Below are positions 1 through 6,296 of a stretch of 6,296 nt of DNA, in pieces (position 1 is the first letter of the stretch; each line of letters starts with the position of its first letter). Under the pieces are notes generated by a model. The model ran no database searches. It was not told where the DNA came from and worked only from the letters and a program-made list of their open reading frames with translations. A program made the translations under genes and the position numbers. The DNA is from Aquisalimonas sp. GTDB taxonomy: Bacteria; Pseudomonadota; Gammaproteobacteria; Nitrococcales; Aquisalimonadaceae. Location: the NCBI GenBank assembly GCA_007133445.1, contig SLMR01000201.1, forward strand, positions 1 through 6,296, written 5' to 3'.

Positions 1-2645
<2,645 letters not shown>

Positions 2646-2707
2646 GGTTTCCTGCTCGTATGTCGCGGTGCGCGCTCGCGGGCGAATTCGGGTGAACGGG
2701 AGCCGGT

Positions 2708-3850
2708 TCAGGCGCGGTATTCGCGGATCAGCTCCACGAAGTGCGCGAACAGTGGGCGCACGTCGTGCGGCCCGGGGCTGGCCTCGGGGTGTCCCTGGAA
2801 GCTGAACGCCGGCTTGTCGGTGCGGTGAATCCCCTGCAGGGAGCCATCGAAGAGGGAGCGCTGAGTGGCCCGCACGTTCGCCGGCAGGCTCTCCTCGTCC
2901 ACGGCGAAACCGTGGTTCTGACTGGAGATCATCACGCGCCCGGTGTCCAGGTCCTGGACCGGGTGGTTGGCGCCGTGGTGGCCGAACTTCATCTTCACCG
3001 AGCGGGCACCGCTGGCAAGACCCAGCAGCTGGTGCCCCAGGCAGATGCCGAAACTCGGCACGCCGGCGTCCACCAGCGTGCGGATGGCCTCGATGGCGTA
3101 GTCGCACGGCTCCGGATCCCCGGGCCCGTTGGAGAAGAAAACGCCGTCCGGGTCCATGGCCAGCACGTCGGCAGCCGGCGTTTTCGCCGGTACCACGGTG
3201 ACCCGGCAGCCGTGATCCACCAGCATGCGGAGAATGTTGCGCTTGATACCGTAGTCGTAGGCCACCACGTGCCAGGGCAAGTCGGCATCGGTGCGGTCCG
3301 GGGCATCGGCCCGCCCCAGCGGCAGGGACCAGGAGCCCTGACGCCATTCGTAGGGCTCCGTCGTGGAGGCGCCGGCAGCCAGATCCATGCCCTTGAGGCC
3401 CGGAAAATCCCGCGCCGCCGCCACGGCCTGCTCCGGGTTCACCTCGCCGGCCATGATGCAGCCATCCTGGGCACCCTTCTCGCGGAGGATCCGGGTGAGC
3501 TTGCGGGTGTCGATCCCGGCAATGGCCACCACGTTGCGGCTCTCGAGATAGGCCCCCAGGTCCTCGGCATTGCGCCAGCTGCTGGAACGCAGGGGCAGGT
3601 CGCGGATGATCAGCCCGGCGAGCTTGGGGCCGTCCGCCTCTTCGTCCACCGGGTTGGTGCCGGTGTTGCCAATGTGCGGGTAAGTGAGCGTGACCAGCTG
3701 TCGGCTGTAGGAGGGGTCGGTACAGATTTCCTGATACCCCGTCATGGCGGTGTTGAACACCACCTCGCCGGCGCTGACACCATCGGCGCCGATGGCCTCG
3801 CCGTGAAACAGGGTCCCATCCTCGAGTGCAAGAATTGCTGGCCTGCTCAA
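2708..3850 (-). CDS. carA: Carbamoyl-phosphate synthase small subunit (glutamine amidotransferase)
   Basis: The product hydrolyses glutamine and channels ammonia to CarB. It is 380 residues long when started at the TTG at 3848-3850, close to the 382 of E. coli CarA. The N-terminal CPSase small-chain domain shows [16 protein letters not shown], then [20 protein letters not shown] and [16 protein letters not shown]. The class I glutaminase domain starts near residue 194 and carries the triad Cys270 (in [15 protein letters not shown]), His354 and Glu356 (in [13 protein letters not shown]). The TTG start is chosen because AGGAG at 3859-3863 lies 8 nt upstream and the resulting [13 protein letters not shown] matches the family N-terminus. 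The longer in-frame reading from 3907 adds 19 residues unlike CarA. The start codon overlaps the stop of a small leader ORF as TTGA, which would allow translational coupling. Expression is probably controlled by the promoter and attenuator-like hairpin upstream. Confidence 0.97.
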   Translation of the reverse strand: MSRPAILALEDGTLFHGEAIGADGVSAGEVVFNTAMTGYQEICTDPSYSRQLVTLTYPHIGNTGTNPVDEEADGPKLAGLIIRDLPLRSSSWRNAEDLGAYLESRNVVAIAGIDTRKLTRILREKGAQDGCIMAGEVNPEQAVAAARDFPGLKGMDLAAGASTTEPYEWRQGSWSLPLGRADAPDRTDADLPWHVVAYDYGIKRNILRMLVDHGCRVTVVPAKTPAADVLAMDPDGVFFSNGPGDPEPCDYAIEAIRTLVDAGVPSFGICLGHQLLGLASGARSVKMKFGHHGANHPVQDLDTGRVMISSQNHGFAVDEESLPANVRATQRSLFDGSLQGIHRTDKPAFSFQGHPEASPGPHDVRPLFAHFVELIREYRA

Positions 3851-3927
3851 CTGCGCATCTCCTGACTGTACCGGTGACCGCGGCGGGGACGGATCACGTG
3901 CGCGCAAAAACGGGAGGAATCAACCAC
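3847..3927 (-). CDS. Candidate 26-residue leader peptide of carAB
   Basis: This short ORF starts at GTG (3925-3927) and ends in TGA at 3847-3849, which overlaps the carA TTG start as TTGA. A strong ribosome binding sequence, GGGAGGAG at 3932-3939, sits upstream; its GGAGG core is 6 nt from the GTG. Both the binding sequence and the start codon lie inside the terminator hairpin, in the 5' arm and loop. The peptide has six arginines in 26 residues, including a PRR stretch at residues 14-16, which fits a gene supplying arginine precursors but is also expected from GC-rich DNA. A ribosome starting here would disrupt the terminator and could reinitiate at carA. The frame is open upstream as far as 4062, but that longer reading overlaps the divergent gene's start and has no comparable support. 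No homologue is recognised. Confidence 0.35.
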   Translation of the reverse strand: MVDSSRFCAHVIRPRRGHRYSQEMRS

Positions 3928-3947
3928 GTGACTCCTCCCGTCTCCAT
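3894..3947 (-). CDS. Alternative 17-residue leader ORF spanning the attenuator
   Basis: An ATG at 3945-3947 opens a 17-codon ORF ([17 protein letters not shown]) ending at TGA 3894-3896. It begins just before the terminator stem and ends 10 nt past the U-tract. This resembles the topology of pyrBI-type attenuation, where a ribosome closely following RNA polymerase prevents the terminator from forming. The ribosome binding site is weak (AGAATCG directly upstream). It overlaps the 26-residue ORF in another frame, so at most one of them is likely to be the main leader peptide. Confidence 0.25.
   Translation of the reverse strand: METGGVTWLIPPVFART
3906..3940 (-). terminator. Intrinsic terminator hairpin in the carA leader (probable attenuator)
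   Basis: Read on the minus strand, CGGGAGGAGTCA (3940 to 3929) pairs with TGATTCCTCCCG (3922 to 3911). This gives a 12-bp stem with one G-U pair and a six-base loop, CGTGGT. Five T's follow directly (3910-3906), which is the form of a Rho-independent terminator. It lies about 33 nt after the predicted carAB transcription start and 56 nt before the carA TTG. The gene upstream is divergent, so the only minus-strand transcript it could stop is the carAB leader, which points to attenuation. The 5' arm contains a GGGAGGAG ribosome binding sequence and the loop contains a GTG codon, so translation and termination would be mutually exclusive. Attenuation as a function is inferred; the stem and U-tract are seen directly. 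Confidence 0.7.
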
Positions 3948-3980
3948 CGATTCTGATCGCCCGGCCGCGAAGTGCGCAGT

Positions 3981-4009
3981 ATTTTACGGACCGCACCCGG
4001 CACTGTCCA
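3981..4009 (-). promoter_or_regulatory. Predicted sigma70 promoter of carAB
   Basis: On the minus strand a -35 hexamer TGGACA (4004-4009; 5 of 6 consensus bases) is followed by a 17-bp spacer and a -10 hexamer TAAAAT (3981-3986; 5 of 6). Spacing and hexamers are both near ideal. Transcription would begin around 3973, giving a carA leader of about 120 nt. I saw no convincing ArgR or PurR operator by eye. The start site is inferred from spacing only. Confidence 0.7.
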
Positions 4010-4060
4010 TCGCCCAAACCTCTGCTAGTGTCCGGTAACGGCGAAGAAGGAGGAACCGCC

Positions 4061-4480
4061 ATGCCAGCGATTGACGGCGTTCTGGAAACCGCCCTCTATG
4101 TGAAGGACATGGCCTCGGCCCGGGCCTTCTTCGAGGATGTCATGGGGTTCGAGGCATTCACGGCCGACCACCGCTTCACTGCTTACGATGCCGGCGCCGG
4201 CACGGTACTGCTGCTGTTCCTGCACGGGCAGACCACCGAAACCGTCGTGCTTCCGAAGGACATGGGCATCATTCCGCCCCACGACGGTGACGGGCGCCTG
4301 CACGTGGCGTTCGCCATTGCCGCCGACGCGTTGCCCGACTGGGAGGCCAGGCTCGCACACCACGGCGTCCTCATCGAAGGCAGGACACACTGGCCGCGGG
4401 GTGGAGAGAGCATCTATTTCCGCGACCCCGACGGGCATCTGCTGGAGCTGGCGACACCGGGGGTGTGGCCGACGCGGTGA
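4061..4480 (+). CDS. VOC-family (glyoxalase/dioxygenase fold) protein
   Basis: The product is a 139-residue cytosolic protein of the vicinal oxygen chelate superfamily, with two beta-alpha-beta-beta-beta modules and no signal peptide. Module one starts LETALYVKDMASARAFFEDVMGFE, with Glu9 where the family's first metal ligand usually sits. Module two contains GRLHVAFAI (His81) and ends in SIYFRDPDGHLLELATPG (Glu129). Glu9, His81 and Glu129 therefore form a plausible partial metal site, by alignment from memory. The length is typical of single-domain VOC proteins. The ATG at 4061 is preferred because AAGGAGG (4047-4053) lies 7 nt upstream; a GTG at 4028 in the same frame lacks such support. The gene is divergent from carA and convergent with the downstream reductase. 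The substrate cannot be deduced: lyase, dioxygenase and antibiotic-modifying members share this fold. Confidence 0.88.
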   Translation: MPAIDGVLETALYVKDMASARAFFEDVMGFEAFTADHRFTAYDAGAGTVLLLFLHGQTTETVVLPKDMGIIPPHDGDGRLHVAFAIAADALPDWEARLAHHGVLIEGRTHWPRGGESIYFRDPDGHLLELATPGVWPTR

Positions 4481-4496
4481 TCGAGCGTGGTTATTT

Positions 4497-4518
4497 GGTG
4501 CATCAAGATGCACCCTAC
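4497..4518 (+). repeat. Left terminal inverted repeat of the palindromic array
   Basis: These 22 bases are the exact reverse complement of 4800-4821. They consist of the 18-nt palindromic core (8-bp arms around AA) plus CTAC. The match stops on both sides, and no flanking target-site duplication was visible. The repeat begins 17 nt after the VOC gene's stop codon. Confidence 0.85.
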
Positions 4519-4799
4519 CGACTCCGGAGATCGGCCAGCGCGGTGACGGCGTGGATGTCGGTGTATCAGGTGCGCCGTGCGGCACCAGGCGCCGAGAGGC
4601 GGCGCGCCGACGATGCGGATCGGTACATCGAGATGCACCCTACCGACTCCGGGGCTCGGCCGGCATGGTGACGGCGTGCTTGTCGGTGCATGAAGGTGCG
4701 CCGTGTGGCACCGGGTTCGGCCGGCGCGGTGACGGGGTGGGGTTGTTGGTGTATCAATATGCGCCGCACGGTGCCGTGACTGCGGCGCTTTGCCGATGC

Positions 4800-4821
4800 G
4801 TAGGGTGCATCTTGATGCACC
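4800..4821 (-). repeat. Right terminal inverted repeat of the palindromic array
   Basis: This is the perfect 22-bp inverted partner of 4497-4518 and the only array unit in the opposite orientation, as shown by GTAG preceding rather than CTAC following its core. It ends 19 nt before the stop codon of the minus-strand reductase. Confidence 0.85.
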
Positions 4822-4840
4822 GACACAACACCGGACCGGC

Positions 4841-5984
4841 TCACGGCGCGATTTGCAGGGGCGGCTGGTGGCGCTGGAAGAACCAGCGGTTGAGAACCAG
4901 GTGGCGCGCGAACCAGCGCGAGGCCAACAGTCTGCCGGCGATGGCGCGTTTCACACTGGACGGAACCACGGCCCTGTTGACGCCGGGATCACGCCCGTCG
5001 CGGCGCCCGAAGCGTTGTTCCAGTCGGTCCACGTACGGCTGCAGCTGGTCCTTGCCGAAACCGTTCCGGCAGCCGCTCACCACCTCCGCTGCCAGCAACG
5101 CCGACTCGATCGCCGGCCGGATGCCTTCGCCGCTGCGGGGATAAGCCAGCCCAGCGGCATCACCCAGCAGTAGCACCCCGTCGTCGACGATCCGCCGCGG
5201 CGTTTCGCCGTGAAGCAGGTAGGCGTGCCCCTGGAAGCGCTCCGGGACCGGAGCCGGCAGTTTGCCGCTCGCCGTCAGCCACGCGATGAACGCATCCAGG
5301 TGGTGGCCGAGGCGGTGCGTGTCCTGGCGACCCAGCCCGATATTGAGCCAGTCGCCCTTGCGGAACACCCAGCCGTAGCCCTTGAGATCCTCGCAGAAGA
5401 AGAGTTCCGGCACATCCGCGCGAATGCCGCAGGCGCGAGCCTGCTCCCGGGGCATCTCGAACTCCACTTCCTTGGCGGCAACGGCCGCCTCCCCGCTACC
5501 AGGGCGCGCCCCCAGGTGCCTGGCCACCGGGCAGAAATGGCCGCCGGCACCGATCACGAGGGGGGGTACGGATGCGATGGTTCACCACCCACTTGCCGTC
5601 GTCGTCACGGCGCATGTCCGCGAACGGCTCGCCCGGGAACAGGCGGGCGCCGCTGCGCCCGAGCAGGTAGTCGTCGAACTCGCACCGGCGGATGCCATAG
5701 CTGACCGGCTCGCCATACTGCACATCCGCCTCCCGGCGCCCCATCATGCTGACGCGGAATCCGTGCAGTGGCTGCAGGGTGCGTTCCCGGGCGTAGTCCG
5801 CCAGGTCCAGCTCCAGGGCGTTCACCACCGCCGGCGTGATCCAGCCGGCGCAGACCTTGTCGCGCGGGAAGGCCTGCTTGTCCAGCACGGCCACGTCCAT
5901 GCCGCTGCGGCGCAAGGCCCTGGCACAGGTGGACCCGGCGGGGCCACCGCCGATGACGAGGGCATCGGTATCCACGATACTCAC
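4841..5984 (-). pseudogene. Geranylgeranyl-reductase-family FAD oxidoreductase, frameshifted
   Basis: This is a FAD-dependent oxidoreductase of the geranylgeranyl reductase / para-hydroxybenzoate hydroxylase-like group. Members typically reduce isoprenoid or acyl C=C bonds, or hydroxylate. The N-terminal part, from GTG at 5982-5984, has the dinucleotide motif ALVIGGGPAGSTCARAL and then FPRDKVCAGWITP. The C-terminal part has VIGAGGHFCPVARHLG, KGYGWVFRKGDWLNIGLGR and the second FAD motif LLLGDAAGLAYPRSGEGI. The parts lie in different frames. The join is at a run of seven G (seven C on the coding strand) at 5560-5566; removing one base gives an uninterrupted 380-residue protein, a normal family length. 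As written, the first frame reads off into unrelated residues and stops at 5496-5498. GGGAG at 5993-5997 is a suitable ribosome binding site. The start overlaps the methyltransferase stop by 4 nt (GTGA), implying coupled translation. Sequencing error, recent mutation and phase variation all remain possible. Confidence 0.88.
5560..5566. repeat. Seven-base G homopolymer at the reductase frameshift
   Basis: The run of seven G on the plus strand (C on the coding strand) is exactly where the two reductase frames must be joined. Six bases would give T-P-L-V-I-G-A-G-G in a continuous frame. Such tracts are prone both to slippage in vivo and to length errors in sequencing. Confidence 0.9.
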
Positions 5985-6296
5985 CGGTTCACTCCCGCGG
6001 GATACAGGTGCTCACGGGTCAGCGGGGCGCTGTTGCACGTCGCGCGGTTGAAGGCCACCTGGAACAGCTGCAGCTCGCCGGTGGTGAAGGCGGCCACGGA
6101 ACCGGAGAGATACAGGCGCCAGGCACGTACAAAGGCCTCATCGAACATGGCACGCACGTCCGCTTCATGCTGCTCATAGCGCTGCAGCCAGTGACGCAGG
6201 GTAGCCGCGTAGTGCAGGCGCAGGTTCTCCACGTCCAGCACCGAGAAATCACGGTGCTCGAATAGCGTCATCATCTCCCGCAGGGAGGGCGGATAC
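5981..6296 (-). CDS. Cyclopropane-fatty-acyl-phospholipid synthase-family methyltransferase, C-terminal end
   Basis: Only the last 104 residues are in the window; the gene begins beyond the right edge. The family transfers a methyl(ene) group from S-adenosylmethionine to unsaturated acyl chains of membrane phospholipids. The visible part starts YPPSLREM, the segment that follows the PGG motif in these enzymes. It continues through SVLDVENLRLHYAATLRHWL and ends with FVRAWRLYLSGSVAAFTTGE and LQLFQVAFNRA, the characteristic C-terminal helices, closely parallel to the end of E. coli Cfa. The SAM-binding motifs are outside the window. The TGA stop at 5981-5983 overlaps the reductase GTG start, so the two genes form one transcription unit. 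Whether it makes cyclopropane, methyl-branched or other modified chains cannot be told from this fragment, so no symbol is given. Confidence 0.9.
   Translation of the reverse strand, partial: YPPSLREMMTLFEHRDFSVLDVENLRLHYAATLRHWLQRYEQHEADVRAMFDEAFVRAWRLYLSGSVAAFTTGELQLFQVAFNRATCNSAPLTREHLYPAGVNR

Larger units (their letters stand above)
4497..4821. repeat. Array of ~63-bp palindromic repeat units between convergent genes
   Basis: Six copies of an 18-nt quasi-palindromic core, best form GGTGCATCAAGATGCACC, start at 4497, 4560, 4622, 4685, 4748 and 4804. The steps are 63, 62, 63, 63 and 56 nt. Variant cores include GGTACATCGAGATGCACC (4622) and GGTGTATCAATATGCGCC (4748). The 45-nt segments between cores are related. 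Those at 4515-4559 and 4640-4684 match at 38 of 45 positions and both open with CTACCGACTCCGG. Those after the second and fourth cores open with GTGYGGCACC. The array therefore looks like two 125-126-bp dimers, an extra half unit and an inverted final core. It fills most of the 360-nt gap between two convergent stop codons, a usual location for REP/BIME-like elements. ORFs across it are low-complexity readings of the repeats and are not called as genes. No typical U-tract terminator was seen here. Confidence 0.9.

Noticed and set aside
2646..2707. Possible terminator or small gene between carA and carB
   Set aside because: No stable stem with a U-tract and no ORF with support was seen; it appears to be an ordinary operon spacer with the carB ribosome binding site.
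2741..3865. A 374-codon plus-strand ORF antisense to carA
   Set aside because: It covers almost exactly the conserved carA reading frame and has no recognisable motifs or ribosome binding site support.
4003..4031. Plus-strand promoter for the VOC gene with an extended -10 TGCTAGTGT and a -35 CTGTCC
   Set aside because: Both hexamers match the consensus at only 3 of 6 positions, so this is too weak to call; the position upstream of the gene is plausible.
4497..4821. CRISPR array interpretation of the regularly spaced palindromic cores
   Set aside because: The segments between cores are related to each other (38 of 45 identical in one pair), the cores vary, 45 nt is long for spacers and the last core is inverted. 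No cas gene is visible.
4566..4844. Small ORFs within the repeat array with recurring HQDAPY-like or GCILMHQ-like peptides
   Set aside because: The peptide repeats come from the palindromic DNA core read in several frames on both strands. None has a convincing ribosome binding site.
4137..5144. A 335-codon plus-strand ORF crossing the VOC gene, the repeat array and the reductase
   Set aside because: It is out of frame with the VOC gene and runs through repeats and an antisense conserved gene; this is a GC-driven open frame.

Overview
This is a high-GC window from what is most likely a gammaproteobacterium. CarA and CarB match the enterobacterial and gammaproteobacterial type closely over long stretches. 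An Ectothiorhodospiraceae-like halophile or alkaliphile is a guess only. No rRNA, tRNA, transposase or CRISPR array was found.

Layout from left to right: (1) positions 1-2645, minus strand: carB, the large subunit of carbamoyl-phosphate synthase, with its C-terminal fifth outside the window. (2) 2708-3850, minus strand: carA, the glutaminase subunit, best started at a TTG codon. (3) 3851-4060: the divergent control region. It holds a good sigma70-type promoter for carAB (-35 at 4004-4009, -10 at 3981-3986) and then, inside the predicted carA leader, a 12-bp terminator hairpin with a U-tract (3906-3940). Two small overlapping leader ORFs run through the hairpin. One has its ribosome binding site in the hairpin stem and its GTG start in the loop, and its stop codon overlaps the carA start. 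(4) 4061-4480, plus strand: a small VOC/glyoxalase-fold protein. (5) 4481-4840: a non-coding array of about 63-bp units built on an 18-nt palindromic core and bounded by perfect 22-bp inverted repeats, filling the gap between two convergent genes. (6) 4841-5984, minus strand: a geranylgeranyl-reductase-family FAD oxidoreductase broken by a one-base excess in a 7-base homopolymer. (7) 5981-6296, minus strand: the C-terminal end of a cyclopropane-fatty-acid-synthase-family methyltransferase, overlapping the reductase by 4 nt.

CarA and CarB together make carbamoyl phosphate for arginine and pyrimidine synthesis. The hairpin between their promoter and the carA start is best read as a transcription attenuator, since no other minus-strand gene lies there to be terminated. 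The methyltransferase and reductase form a translationally coupled pair that probably modifies lipid acyl chains. The most noteworthy items are the carA leader and the palindromic repeat array. The damaged reductase and a substituted metal-site residue in CarB could be real or sequencing errors.
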